A DNA stretch of 64,000 nucleotides. Source: Dermanyssus gallinae. Taxonomy: Eukaryota > Arthropoda > Arachnida > Mesostigmata > Dermanyssidae. Position numbers and translations under genes: made by a program. This document shows, in pieces, positions 1-12,303 of the stretch (the stretch's first letter is position 1; each line of letters begins with the position of its first letter). The stretch spans positions 274,368 to 338,367 of the forward strand of contig QVRM01001397.1 of assembly GCA_003439945.1 (NCBI GenBank), given 5' to 3'. Under the pieces are notes generated by a model. That model searched no databases. It saw only the letters and a list, made by a program, of their open reading frames with translations, and was not told where the DNA came from.

Positions 1-713
1 TTCTCCCATTGTAGTCGTTGGTTGTAGTACAGCGTTCACTACAATCTGGCGGCATGTGTTTTTTTCTGAGACTAGAAGCCGCCAGCCGCTCGTGTGGCGA
101 TTGGACCGCAGTGAATAATAATAATAGAAAGAAGAAGACAAAGAAGAAGGAGGAGATGAAGATGATGGCGACGACGACGACAACGACGACGAATAAGAAG
201 GAAAACTCAAGGCGTCAAGCATGAATCACCCCCTGCTCGCGCATGAAGCACACCCGTCATGATTCTGACGGACCCACAGCACGAGCGCGTGCGATTCCAT
301 TACGCGTCGGTGGTTTTTATGACGATAGCGTGAATGCTGGAGATGCTCTTGACACATTTCATGCAAGAGCTGATGATGGCTTGCAATAAACGCGCTCAGC
401 ACGTATCGAATTCACTCTATGTTGTTTGTATAGCCGCCGCTGCTGCCGCCGCTCCTGCTGCTATTGCTACTGATCTACTCGCTCATTACAGATACCATCA
501 CCACCACCACCACCTTATTATTCTTCGTCGTCCGGATCGAGGACGATGTGCCGTCGTATTATTTAGAAGCACACAGAATTTTTTGCCCGCTTCACTTCGG
601 GAAGAACTTGGGCTTTTTTTTGGCGTCGAAACGCGAGCGCCCGTCTTCACTCGTAGTTCGCGGAGGAGAAGCGAACGCTTCTGGACAGCTCGGGTTCGGT
701 TTATTTTTTATTT
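1..713. other. Low-complexity DNA, no gene seen
   Basis: Short purine-rich and triplet runs (GAA, GAC, CAC, GCC) with no recognisable protein motif. The open frames here are short and rich in Lys, Thr, Ala or His because they read through the repeats. Confidence 0.5.
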
Positions 714-733
714 ATAATATATATATATATTAT

Positions 734-793
<60 letters not shown>

Positions 794-804
794 CATATAT
801 ATAT
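714..804. repeat. (TA)n microsatellite
   Basis: About 90 bp of nearly pure TA with a few TATTA and TGTA interruptions. It is the first of roughly thirty TA arrays spread through the window. Confidence 0.95.
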
Positions 805-1321
805 GCCGTCATCAGTATTGCTTCCAGCCGCTGTGTGATCCCAGTCGCAGGGTAGTAATAATACAAGTAGGTGCCCGGTAGCGGAATGTTATCTCGCGTT
901 TTATGATAGCGTCTATGGCGGTGATGGCAGTACGTTATATTACGTATTGCAGACGGTAGCTTGCTCGCCCGATAGAGCCCATCCCCGATTTGGGTGGCCG
1001 ATACGCGGTCTTTGTTTTTGTGTTTTTGGCGGCGTTTTGCGGTACGGTCGGACTTTTCAGTTGCTTCCAATCAGTAACAAGAAAGATTATTATAACTATA
1101 GTAATATCTATGTATAACACTGTCTGAATTACGGCTTAGACGCTCTAACCTACGCAGCATGTAGCTGTCCTAACCAATTCTTGTTGGACATTCTAAAAAA
1201 ATAATACAGGCGCTTGTTTGCACTAACCTACCTTCCGATAGTCCCTGAGTAATAATCCGACATAACTAGCGGAATTTTTCAAATTTAAATTCCAAAGTCC
1301 TGACTCTATTTAAAATCACAA

Positions 1322-1366
<45 letters not shown>

Positions 1367-2624
1367 TAAATTGAACGTTATGAAAGGTTCCCACCGTTTC
1401 TCTTCGCCTAAACCCATCGTGTTTGATGAAGCCACTTTAACTTCAACCTTAATGCGGCTGCGCCAATAGTCAGCCTCGGGCAGACTCTAATCCCATTTTA
1501 CGAAGCTATGCTACGATAGAATTTAGAAGAGTTACGTAACTTCAGTAACTTGTTATAGTTGGTGAGGGTAGCCAAAGCAAAATGATCAGTGAACGACTGA
1601 ATGACAGTGTGTGAGACAGTCTGTCTAGACTAAGGCCCGGCCCCGTTGCCCCTAAAAAGTTTAGTGGGTTTCTGAATGTGCGATACCACCGCTGAGCATG
1701 AAATCCGTGCAAGCGATTGTTGATAGAAGTACGCGACGGATTAGTTCGACTGATCTGTGTATCCACGATACGACGGCTGGTATAGCAAGGACTACAACAT
1801 CCAGAATTCCAAGGTCGTTATTCGATATGGAAACAGGGCCGGGCACTTGCCGCTACGAGTGGCCTCTAGTTCAGTGACTCAGGACATCTGTCAAAGAGTC
1901 ATTGAACTGTCGTAAGAGCACCTGATCTTCCGTTAGATTGCACCCCCTCAGAAGGTTAGTAACCCGTGAAGCCAACAAGGGTAAATGGAGTAGGAATAGT
2001 CCTTTGTGCGCCTCGACAAGAAAAAGCACCCGGTTATACCTCACAGTTTTCTGATCCGTGTTCACCTGCGGCTTCTCTTTGTAGCGATAGCAGGAATCAA
2101 CGAGTTTAAAGTCGTTCTTAGCAATGACGCGGCAACCCAGAAGAGCTGTGTAAAGTATAGACTAAATCAACACATTTCCGTCGATTCAACGCTAGGCCGC
2201 TAGCTTTGCGAGCGTCCGCGTTATCGTCTTCGGTTACTACCTTTAACTCCTGCGAGTAGGCAGCGGTTCAAATACCATACATTCAGAGCAGAACATAGTG
2301 AGCTCCTTGACCCGAAGACACAACAAAGCGGGTCCCTAATGGTCGCCTTGTTGTACCCCAGTGGCGGACACGCCTTCGTTAAGCAAGAAATGAGCGACTC
2401 GCGGTATGCTAGTTCAACGTTGTGGAGAAGTTCCGGCGGCCAATAATTCCTAAACCTGTGGTCCCTCTCCGAAGATGTAAATGCATCTCGTGGTCCAGCT
2501 TACCTAAGATTCATCGAGCAAGCAATAGACAGCTACATTTGTTCCAATAGGCGAAGAGCTGAACGCCGAAAATGAGAAGTATAATTCTCAATTTTGGTGT
2601 TTTTCGGGGGTGTTCCTTTCGACT

Positions 2625-2662
<38 letters not shown>

Positions 2663-2859
2663 TGTTTTTTTTTTATATGTACTGGTGTTTCCGTGTGACA
2701 TTTCACACCAGTATTGCGCACTCATTATATAATCTTTCGGTCGACCTTTAGCTTTTAATATTGTTTAATTTCTTCGAGGATTAGAACCCGTTTTAGCTTT
2801 TGCAGTGAATAGTTTTAACCTGTCCCAAGTCAGAGCTGCTATTTTGAACTTAGGTAAAC
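805..2859. other. Unassigned stretch with two (TA)n arrays
   Basis: Mixed-composition DNA without a recognisable gene. TA arrays sit at about 1323-1367 and 2627-2660. Short minus-strand open frames near 1542-2065 resemble no family I know and are probably chance or very old transposon remains. Confidence 0.4.
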
Positions 2860-4711
2860 ATTTTAAACCCGGGTGTCCCCTCCCACCAGCTTGGCTTCAA
2901 TACGCCTAATGGCATCGAAGCAGTGGTCCACACAACAAGAGCTTTTATGTCTAGCGCACCCTACAATTTCGTCGCCGCCAAACTCGATTTTAAGAATGCT
3001 TTTAACCAGGTCCGTCGCGACCACATACTAAAAACTGTACAAACGGATTGGCCAGAGGCAGCCCCCTTAGTTGACCAAACCTACAGATCCAGTTCAGAGC
3101 TCTCATTCGGTGAAAGAACAATTTTCTCGCGCAGCGGCGTGCAGCAGGGCGACCCCCTTGGTCCGCCGCTATTCTGCCTAGCAATCAAAGAACTGGTCAA
3201 TTCTATCCAGTCCCCCTTAAATCTCTGGTACCTAGACGATGGCACCATTGGGGGAGAAGCTTCTGTGGTACAGGCAGATATCAAGAGAGTTCTTGACTTC
3301 GGTCAGAAGAGTGGTCTTGAGCTCAACCCCCAAAAGTGCGAAATTATTTACAAAGGCCACCCGAACATATTCCGCCTTTGAGGCACTTCTTCCGGGGTGC
3401 AAACAAGTCGAGGCAGCAGATATGACGCTCTTAGGGTCCCCTGTGGGGTCGGCCGCCACTCACCCAGAACTCGCAGGTAAGATAAAGAGTCTTTGCTCTC
3501 GCCTAAACCGGCTAAACCTGCTTAATCCCCACAGCGCATATCACCTATTAAAATCATCGTTGGGCTCATCGAGAATTATCCACTTCCTCCGCAGCACGGA
3601 CGTCGGAGCAAACCAGGACTTGCTGAGGGAGTTAGACAATAGCCTTAGGACTAGCCTTAGCGACCTCCTCAATCTAAACTTGGCCGACAACAACTGGGCT
3701 CAAGCCACCCTTCCTCTTAGACTCGGAGGTTTGGGAATCCGCTCTGCAGCAGATCTGGCAGCCAGCTGTCACGTTGCTTCATTACACGCCTCAGAAGCTA
3801 CAGTCCAGCACATCAGCCCGGCCATAGCCCTGCAGGCTTTCCAGGATGCCAAAAAAGCTGCGGATACAAGATTCGAGAACCTCGCAGGCCTACTCCCAGA
3901 GGCAAACAAACACCTGCAGAGGTCCTATGACGATCTCATAGTATCCAAGAAATATCAGCGTTTACTGTCCGATGCACTGTCCACGGCAGACAAAGCCCGA
4001 CTACAGGCGGTTGTCCAAAAAGGGGCTAGCAAATGGCTCCAAGCCATCCCTTCCTCAAACCTTGGCACTTTACTTGATCACGAAAGTTTTCGTCTGTGCA
4101 TCGGCTTGAGGTTGGGAACAAGACTAACGGAGGAACACCGGTGTCCGTGCGGAGCACAAGTGGACATTTGGGGAACCCACGGGCTATCCTGCAACAGAAG
4201 CGAAGGACGTCAAAGCCGCCACAGCGAGATTAACGAGATTACCGCCCGGGCCTTAAGGTCAGCTCTACTGCCATGTATTCGAGAGCCAACCGGCCTCCTG
4301 AGAAGCGACGGAAAGAGGCCTGACGGTCTCACCCTTATCCCTTTTGAAAGGGGAAAGGCGCTTATTTGGGATGCTACAGTCACCGACACGCTCGCCCCCT
4401 CGAACATGGAGGCCAGCGCATCAGCCGCTGGCTCCGCAGCACGCAAGGCGGAACGTCTAAAGACCAACAAATACGCCCAGCTCACCGACGAGTTCATTTT
4501 TGTGCCACTAGTATTGGAGACACTAGGGGGACCTGGCCCTGAGGCATGGTCACTATTACAGAAGATTGGCAAACGAATTGAACTCACGACGGGGGACAAA
4601 AGAGCTTTCGACTTTCTACTCCAGCGGCTATCTCTGGCGGTTCAGCGCGGCAATGCGGCAGCAATTATGGGCACAATGAGGGGCTGCCTCGAGGATAAGC
4701 TCGATTGGTAG
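2860..4711 (+). pseudogene. Non-LTR retrotransposon pol, restriction-like endonuclease type, 5'-truncated and frameshifted
   Basis: This is the C-terminal two thirds of a retrotransposon polyprotein. Reverse transcriptase begins mid-domain at QLGFNTPNGIEAVVH (2887) and continues through KLDFKNAFNQV, the SGVQQGDPLGPPLF motif (about 3130-3175) and the catalytic WYLDDGTIGG (about 3225-3255). At 3350-3381 the frame ends in TGA, and the same protein resumes in another frame at SAFEALLPG (3371), so one frameshift splits it. Downstream come a cysteine/histidine finger (CPCG...THGLSC...RH, about 4141-4220) and a PD-(D/E)XK-like nuclease, RSDGKRPDG followed by KALIWDATV (about 4300-4385), before TAG at 4709-4711. 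YLDDG plus this finger and nuclease order is typical of R2-superclade or NeSL/R4-like elements with a restriction-like endonuclease. N-terminal DNA-binding domains and early RT motifs are missing, so this is a dead 5'-truncated copy. Exact clade is not resolved. Confidence 0.88.
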
Positions 4712-4790
4712 CACCCCTCACAAGCCCAAGAGTAGTTAGATATTCATATTCCACTGTAACTTCAAAATGAAATAAAACCATATCTTTTAA
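4712..4790 (+). other. 3' tail of the retrotransposon
   Basis: Short non-coding stretch after the stop codon, ending in an A-rich segment that includes AATAAA (about 4770). It probably marks the element's 3' UTR. No target-site duplication was identified. Confidence 0.4.
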
Positions 4791-5049
4791 AGCTATTTTT
4801 AAAGCGACTCTATCTCTCTCAAAAGCAAACCAGACCAAAAAATTACAAGCGAAATGTTTGTTTGAGCTTATGTGTAAGGCCCCTCGTGCGTCATCTCTAG
4901 TAGTTGCGTACTCGTAGATCGACTAAGTAAAAAACAACATGTGGTGCAGCTTCAAATAACTTGTTTACTGCCATATGTGATGCGTCTGACTAAAATCTTC
5001 TTAAAAGCACTGCAAGCGACAGAGCACTGCGATTCGGGCCGATAATTTT

Positions 5050-5215
5050 GTATGAATATACATGTACGCAGACGACATTGCAATCCTGCTGTAGCAGGCG
5101 TCTATATAGGACTACACAGGGATTGGAGAGGCTAATTGATTAAATGGACGAGATGAGCTTACTATTAATTGGCAAATGACACTAGCAGTTAAGCTTCGGA
5201 ATAGCGGACACCATA
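5050..5215 (+). pseudogene. Decayed reverse transcriptase fragment (YADD box)
   Basis: The frame from 5062 reads MYADDIAILL then a stop, where YADD (5065-5076) is the RT active-site box. About 50 bp on, LERLID, a stop, and MDEMSL follow, then after a shift INWQMTLAVKL. This matches the region just after the active site in CR1/I/Jockey-type reverse transcriptases. Several stops and shifts show it is an old relic. Identification rests on short motifs. Confidence 0.5.
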
Positions 5216-6299
5216 TAGAAGGCCGAGTGGGTTAATACATACCGCGTCCGCCTTTTTCAAGACTAAAGTACAACTGATAACAACATTTGGTATATCACTC
5301 ACATGGGAGAAATAAGGGAAGGTAGACCTACAGTTATATGATAGATTTAGATTATTCTTCGTGAAACGTTTTAAGATTAGCTAAGTCTTTTAGAGATAGG
5401 AGGCTTTGCTAACGCACCGTTCAATACGGGGCCTTGCCATGGCAACCATCGCAAATTCGAGCCCTAGCCTTTCTAGCTGTATTTATTAGACGTGGTTGTC
5501 ATTGTTATGCTGCTACATACCTCTGCTGGAGAAAGCCTATATATTTGCAGTAATAAGAACTTGGTGACAATAGATGCATTGGAACGATATCCTGCGATAA
5601 CAGGCAACTAAGCACATTACGGGTGTCTAAAATGTGGTTGTCAGAGCGTTGCAAAATAGAATAGTTCATCTCCTGTAGGAGAAGGAGACTCATTCGAGAA
5701 AAGAGAGCCCGAAATCGGCGTAGACATCTATGACGACGCTTACAGCCCAGAAGTTTCATCATGTGCTGTGCAGCACAGATGTCACCGTTCCCAAGAGTGT
5801 TGTAGGTACCTCGCGAGGTGCTTAGGCCAATACGGAATATATCTCACCGGAGCATGTCCAGCAGAACGGTCAATAGCCAAGCTAGTAAGACTAGAGAATA
5901 TCCACTGATGTGAGGAAACTAACAGTTGTGTCCACTGTATATATTTTTTTAATTTACCGAACAAGGGCATACATTAATAAAATTGATATATTGTTCGCTT
6001 GGCATGTATACCTAAATACACATGTCACCCTTTTATATCAGGGGCAATATATGCATATATGACGAAAACGCCTATATGTCAGAGCGTTCTTATCTCGTAT
6101 ATATTCAGCCCGCTCTACGTCTGAACTATCCCAACCCACTGAACGGTGTGAGCGGCAAGCTCAACCGGAAGAAGCCACAGTAAGCCCGTTTTCTCTCTTT
6201 CGCTTGTCTAGCAAGACTAGACGAGTGTATTAAGTGTGTATTACAATAGAGCTATAGAGGGTGCGAAGAAGGGCGCGGTGACGATTGAGAGGCAAAAAA
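5216..6299. other. Unassigned, probably decayed transposon DNA
   Basis: No intact gene. An A-box-like GGCCGAGTGGGTTAA lies at about 5221 but has no properly spaced B box. Open frames at 5505-5762 and 5782-5970 (minus) match nothing I know. Confidence 0.35.
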
Positions 6300-6542
6300 C
6301 ACCACGGTTGGCGCCTGCTCGGGCCTGACTTTGGCGCATTTATATATGTATATATATATATGTATATAAATGCGCAAGTCGGCAAAGTCGGCACCTTGTT
6401 AAACCTGTCATCCGGTGATAACAGGTCGTCGTCCTTTTTCAAACAACGTCTGGATCTTGATATACAACGTGGAAACGCTGCCTCCGTTCGGGGAACACTT
6501 CTGAGGTGGTGTCGGCCTAACCTCATCGAAACGGACACGTGA
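6300..6542 (+). pseudogene. 3' fragment of a second endonuclease-type retrotransposon
   Basis: The frame ending at 6542 reads SSGDNRSSSFFKQRLDLDI then QRGNAASVRGTLL. This lines up with the last 45 residues of the element at 2860-4711 (TTGDKRAFDFLLQRLSLAV, QRGNAAAIMGTM). It is therefore a short C-terminal remnant of a related, diverged element. Its upstream part (LLGPDFGAF, then AQVGKVGTLLN) is split by a palindromic TA insertion at 6334-6375. Confidence 0.72.
6334..6375. repeat. Palindromic TA insertion with 13-bp arms
   Basis: Arms GCGCATTTATATA (6334-6346) and TATATAAATGCGC (6363-6375) are perfect reverse complements around a TA/TG core. It interrupts an otherwise alignable coding remnant and leaves the frame open, adding about ten residues (IYVYIYMYIN). 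Confidence 0.85.
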
Positions 6543-6554
6543 CAGCCACAATAC

Positions 6555-7854
6555 GCGCCCACTAGGCCCATATTGGGTCCCAGACCTCTTCCGCTGCGCC
6601 ATTGTCTGTCCGGTTCATAAACGCGGCGACAAAAGTGATCCAAACAACAAAAGGCCTGTATCGCTCATCTCTGTGCCGTGCAAGCTATTTGAAAAGGAGT
6701 TGGCCGATGCGATCTATAGAAATGTGAATTCACAAGGTCTAATTTCTAGGGAGCAATTCGCATATCGACGAGGCCATTCTACTGTCCTACAACTGCTGGA
6801 AACGCAAAATGACTGGGCTCTTTTAACTGATGATAGCAAGCGTTTTGACTGTGTATACTTCGACTTTAAGTCTGCATTTGAAACCACTACACACTCGAAG
6901 CTTCTAAACATTCTCCCGCGGTACGGTGTTGGACCGAAACTCACAAACTGGATCAAAGCTTTCCTTGAACATAGGACCTTTAGAGTGAGGGTAAATGATT
7001 GTCTGTCGTCAACGGCTGAGGTCACGTCCGGTTGTCCACAGGGAACAATTCTTGGACCTCTTATGTACATATTATATACTGACTCGTTAAAGTATATTAT
7101 ATCTGAAGGAGTGAGAGTGAAAATTTACGCGGATGATGTAAAAATGTATATATCTGTAGAAAATGAACGAACATGAATATTCTTCAAGAAACACTCGATA
7201 AATTTATGGATTGGTGTAAAGGATTAGACCTAAAGCTCTCTGTAAATAAGTGCGCAGTTCTGCACTTCGGCAGCAATAATCCTGTACATAACTACACATT
7301 AGGTACTGAACAGCTAGTGGCAAAGCCATCGATAAAAGACTTAGGAGTTCTGAAAAGTAATACGCTGAGCTACACACCGCATGTTCTAGAGGTAGCTGCG
7401 TCAGCTAGTCGGAGAATGCACTGGATATTGCGATCCTTTGTCTTGAAAGACCCTAATCTGTATGTCAAACTTTATAAGCAATATGTCCTACCTGTGATTG
7501 TATATGCCTCTAGAGTATGGAATCTAGGATTGAAACGTGATAGAAATTTGTTAAGGAAACTGCAGAAGAAGTTTTTAAAACGTGTTGCTTTTCGTTGTAA
7601 TGTGAGGACTTGTGATTTAAATTGTGATGATATTTGTGTTGTTCTAGATGATAATGATAAGGCTACGTTCGTCTCTATTTGTAAGTTCCCAGATCGAGGC
7701 GAACATATTCTTTGATTCTATTTTGACGAACACAAGAGCCGGGATCAACATACATGCTAAAACTGTTGCCCGGAAAGAAATTGTTAACAAAATGTTGCCT
7801 GGCGCAGTACCAGGAATGCGAATTACGTACAAACAAGTTGATCTGTTCTAATAA
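6555..7854 (+). pseudogene. CR1/Jockey-like non-LTR reverse transcriptase, truncated, two frameshifts
   Basis: The frame from about 6603 reads IVCPVHKRGDKSDPNNKRPV, SLISVPCKLFEK, YFDFKSAFETT, SGCPQGTILGPLMYILY and YADDVKMY (about 7125-7150), which are RT blocks of the CR1/Jockey/I group. A stop near 7176 is followed in another frame (from 7173) by LDKFMDWCKGLDLKLSVNKC and the thumb region (YKQYVLPVIVYASRVWN). A second shift near 7640-7700 leads to the C-terminal tail ending at TAA about 7849. The apurinic-type endonuclease and ORF1 expected upstream are absent. It is a 5'-truncated dead copy whose start abuts the endonuclease-element fragment ending at 6542. Clade assignment is from motif wording only. 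Confidence 0.85.
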
Positions 7855-8788
7855 AGCCCCCTGCTAAAGGGTGTTTAAATATATATATATATATATAAAT
7901 ATATATATTGGCTTAGCTAATCCATCGTGATACGTATAACATATACATCATGTATTATATTGAAAATAAACTGCCTGTATATATGCATATATATATATAA
8001 TATATATATATATAGATACATCACAAATGTATATTTTGCTACACTTAAATAAAGGATGGTTATATGCATATATAGTCTGCTTAGTGCAACCACAACCCGC
8101 TAACAAATCTCCAGATAGAGACTGAGAGAGCCGTGTCTCTTCCTGGTGAGTGGCGCCTTTCTTTGGTAACTTGTAGCGTCTAAGTTGAAGCAGCTAAGAC
8201 AACGGAAGAAAGATGACCGACCCACGCGACGATGCCGACTTTTCGCTTCTCGTAGCAAAAGAGTGCAAAATAAACTAAACATGGTCTATATACATACACA
8301 CACACGAATGGCGAGAGAGAGAGAGAGAGAGAGCAAACGAGAAATTGTGATTCCGAACGAGAACAAAAGACGACGCGGTACGAACTTGAGGAAGGTGCGA
8401 TACAAAGAGCGCGTGCGGGTAGAGATAGCTAGGGTAGCGCGAATAAAGGCGAAAACTTCGGCGGGAGAGAGAGAAAAGGTAGGTTTGTAGAAAAGGAACG
8501 AGCATGAGACCATTGAGAGCGGACTTCATCGACCCATCGCAACGTCCAGCATCAGCAGCAACAGGGCGGATCTGTTCGGCGCGGAGGTGATGTGCGCCGA
8601 AGGCTTGCCGTGCGCGGGGCGCACTTCGTTGCTGAACTTCGGCGTTTCGTTGAAAACACGCCGACTGCAAAGGAACCCCATTCGTCCACAAGTAGCAACA
8701 AGCGGGTCGAAACTTCCTGTGGAGACCGACCGTCCCCACCCCCTTTAGAGTAGCCTAAACCTACATGGCATAATGCCGTTTGCATGCC

Positions 8789-8823
<35 letters not shown>

Positions 8824-8979
8824 TTGGACTTCTTCTCCGGACGGCAAATTTATTTAAATTCAGTATTTCCTCATTGACCTTGAAATTTCCATAAATACAC
8901 ATTTCAAACAATTGTAACCATTAAAGGCATTTTGCTATCGCCCGTGTATATATATATATATATATATATTTGTTTTCAG
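7855..8979. other. Non-coding stretch with TA and GA repeats
   Basis: TA-rich arrays at about 7877-7910, 7980-8018, 8791-8818 and 8945-8970, and a GA run near 8307-8332. A GC-richer segment at 8520-8760 has open frames on the minus strand but no recognisable motif. Confidence 0.5.
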
Positions 8980-9168
8980 TTTTTTTTGTAAGTCTAGTGT
9001 CCATGTACGGTTTCTTTTCATGTGATGGCTGATTTTTAATCCACTCCGGCATTTACCTTTTTTAAGTTGGAAACCATGCAAACCAATTTAAGAGTGGCCG
9101 GTCTGGGTCTCGAAGCCAGGCTTCCCGAATGCAAGGCAAAGGCTTTGCCACTAGCCATCTTGCTCGGT
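8980..9168 (-). mobile_element. tRNA-derived SINE, family 1, copy 3
   Basis: Read on the minus strand, it begins ACCGAGCAAGATGGCTAGTGG at 9168, with a damaged A box (one T lost). It has a B-box-like GGCTTCGAGACC, then a unique body, and ends in a short A tail (T run at 8980-8987). It is colinear with the copies at 28494 and 36571, and its head touches a TA array at 9167-9180. It is a fossil copy, not a tRNA gene. Confidence 0.85.
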
Positions 9169-9735
9169 ATATATATATACAGGGACGTCAATTAAAAAAA
9201 TAGAGCGAACATCCCAAAGGAGAGCTGACGTATCACATGACGTAATTTCTGGCAGAACGCGGCAGTTTTCAGATGTACCTGCGTGAGGATACAAAACGCA
9301 CGTTCAGCGTCCCATCTTCACGACAGGACGGGAGTCAATGACGACGCCTTTTACCTTTGGCCGTCTGTGAGGCACTGCAGCCGACAAGGGATAGGGTAGC
9401 AGACTCAGAGGTAAAGGAGGCATTCCGAGAGGACATGAATCGTTTCGCAAGCTACATTCACGGATTGGTCGCAAGGTGGGAAAGTGGGAGATTACTGGCT
9501 AAACGCACACTGAGAGGGAAAGCTTTTCTTCTTGAAACAGCACGACTTTGGTGAACCTTCGGTCGACATGAAGACGACACTGCTTACACAAGGCCGGGTT
9601 CACAGGTTAATGGGCAAAGCGAGTCTGATAAAGTGGAGAACCCGGGGGTACCCTCGGCCGCTTGATCTGATTGGCATCCGCTATAGCTCCTCTCAGTCTG
9701 TAGCACTATTAAATTAATATCCGGGCTGACAGAGT
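9169..9735. other. Unassigned stretch
   Basis: Contains an open frame at about 9357-9554 (+) reading through EVKEAFREDMNRFASYIHG, of normal composition but no recognised family. Possibly a transposon scrap. Confidence 0.3.
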
Positions 9736-10935
9736 GTGAAGCTTAAGGGGGGAGGTGTGTTTAGTTGGTACGCAAGTGCGTGTTTAGTAGGTACATTAGT
9801 GTTCTTCCAAAAAACAGGAAAAAACAAAAACAAACAAATACGTGGGGATCTGGCAACGTGTTTGAAAATTTAATCATATTTTATAGCTACATTTTTTCTG
9901 AAGGTGGATTTTCGATTTCGACGCAATTTTCACAAATTTTTATACATTTATTAACGCGGGGGACGAATCACAGCTTTAAATCAGAGCGGCTTTTTCGATA
10001 TTTTCTGTTCCATCTTCGATGGCTTCGAAGAGTTTCGAAAAACAAAAAAGACTGGGTCTCCTCAAATTTAATTAGAAATTTAGACAGCCAGGTAGCCCGC
10101 GTCTTTTTATCATTCCGTGATCAACGACAGCAAAACTACGAACAGATTTTTGGCGGGACGTGGTGTCCAAGCACAGAGTCTCCTCTAACGATGCAGATGT
10201 TATGTGTGACATTTCATCAACCGAATTTTGACACGAGCCGCATTGTGATCGTTTGCTGCTGTTTTTGGACATCCTTCACGGGATTCTCGCACAGAATGAA
10301 ATGGCCAGCTTGATTTTTTTTTGTACCATTCATGCACATATTCAATGGTCGATCGAAGCTTTTCGAAACACGTTCTTGTGAACCTAACCCTCGCTGGAGG
10401 TTGTGCGAAGGGTAATTAACCTTGGTAATGAACATGTTAGTCTATTTGGTGTGGGGGGACTGCTTTTACGTACACCCGAAGCGGGTAGTATGTTCTAACT
10501 GTTAGTTGGAAAAAAAAACGTTTTTTCCACGATTCTGTTTTGTTGTTAAGGCGACGTTTAAAGGCAGCTGGTTTGGAAAGCTTTCACATGTTAGCCACAC
10601 CTACATGCACATGCCTAGGGATGCATACTTCAGCTTTATAAGCCACATAATGCAACGCTTTTTTTAGTTGAACATTTCCATTTGGTGCAAGTCAATAGAC
10701 GGAGGCGGAAACGGAGAGAACGGAGAAGCATTTTAAGGAACGCTATGGAAAGACGTGTTTCTCTATGTGACGCACGCGATTGTATAGTGAGTTGGCCCAG
10801 TGACTGTAATGTTTTCCGCCAACAGAGCGCTTCTTCTTGACCACAATCTGTTGCCAAACGAATGTAGTCAGCCCACCAATGGAAGAGCAGTGGCCAGTTG
10901 TTCTAACCATGTCAATTACCTACGTACGTAGACAT
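9736..10935. other. AT-richer unassigned block, possible transposon
   Basis: A 182-codon frame on + (9765-10313) and frames on - (10072-10272, 10217-10435, 10636-10857) overlap. None has a motif I recognise. The block differs from the triplet-rich DNA next to it. I found no convincing terminal inverted repeats. Confidence 0.3.
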
Positions 10936-10936
10936 A

Positions 10937-10938
<2 letters not shown>

Positions 10939-10990
<52 letters not shown>
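10939..10990. repeat. (TA)n microsatellite
   Basis: About 50 bp of pure TA, at the boundary between the transposon-rich left part of the window and the triplet-rich block that follows. Confidence 0.95.
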
Positions 10991-10993
<3 letters not shown>

Positions 10994-12202
10994 GTGTATA
11001 TCATTACGAGTAAATAAACATAGATCTGGCCTCTGCCATCATCAAGTTCAACTACGATGAAGCATCGTCGCATTTCTGGTGCCCGATCGATCTCTTCGGC
11101 GTGTTCGGATCTGTTTGTTGTCTGTCCTTCGACGGGGTGTCTTCATCGGGGCGTGCAGATCCGATTTGATCGCGCCTCCTCGGCGGGATGCTGCTGCTGT
11201 TGCTGCTGCTGGATGGGTTCACTGGTACGTCGTCGCTGGGGTCAGGATTGCTGCTGCCGCTGCCGCTACCCCCGGGTGGGGGTCTCACTCAGCAAGCGTT
11301 CGGTCTGGATTGGTTCATACTCGGCAGGGTTCGGCAAATGTAGCCTCGTCGTATTAGAACTACCTGTCATCATTATCATCGTCATCGTCATCATCATCAT
11401 CGACCTACGTATCTTCATCAATATCGGCGGCTTTAGCTGCCGCTGGGTACGAAACATTGGACGCAACTGACGCAGCAGCAGCAGCAGCAATGCTGTTGCG
11501 TCCCATCTCGTTGTCGCTGTTGTTGTTGTTGTTGTTGCTGGGTCGCTGTGGTTATCGTTGTTGCTGTCGTTGTTGTTGTCGTCGCCGTCGTCGTCACGAT
11601 TGTTTGCCTGTCATCGTTGTCGGTGCTGTTTGTTGGTTGTTACTCGTTCGTTGTTCGAGCTTTCGTACCATTGGATAGTCAGCGCAGTCTCGTTCCCGAG
11701 CGCCTATTCGCCTGCCTGCCGGACGACTGCCCCTGTCTGCGTAGTAGCTCTGCCCCCCTCACACCGCGGGCGCACCTCGTAAGATGCCGATGACTGAGTC
11801 GTCGTCGTCGACAACGAAGAGGAGAGCAGACGAAGCGCCTGGCTGTTGGTTGGTTCCTCGTCGTCGCTCTCGTTGTTGTTGTTGTTGTTGTTGTTGTTGC
11901 TGTTGTCGTCATCATCGCTTGCTCTGATGACGTAGTTGGCGCAGCCTTTCTGATCAAGACATTATCTTGGGTGCATCGCCGTAAGCATTATCGTCGTCGT
12001 CGTCGTTGTCGTCGTCGTCATCAACAGCAGCAGAAGCATCATCAGCATCATATATAATCAACAACAACAACAACAGCCAGCACCCCCCTTCCCGCCCCGG
12101 CGCCATCATCATCATGACCATGACGACCATCCCTTCCAGTTAGACTTCATCGCAGCAGCAGCAACGTCACCTATTCGTCTTTGTTGTGTTGTTCTTGTTG
12201 TC

Positions 12203-12233
<31 letters not shown>

Positions 12234-12303
12234 CCACCACCACCACCACCATTGGCAGAGCCGAAGTGCCAGCACAACCTGGTGCTGGCTCGCTCCATCA
12301 CTT

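Noticed and set aside
5213..5260. tRNA-like A box GGCCGAGTGGGTTAA
   Set aside because: The nearest B-box-like sequence (about 5452) is over 200 bp away; no cloverleaf.
9765..10313. 182-codon frame
   Set aside because: Phe/Ser-rich AT read-through with no transposase or other motif; kept only as an unassigned block.
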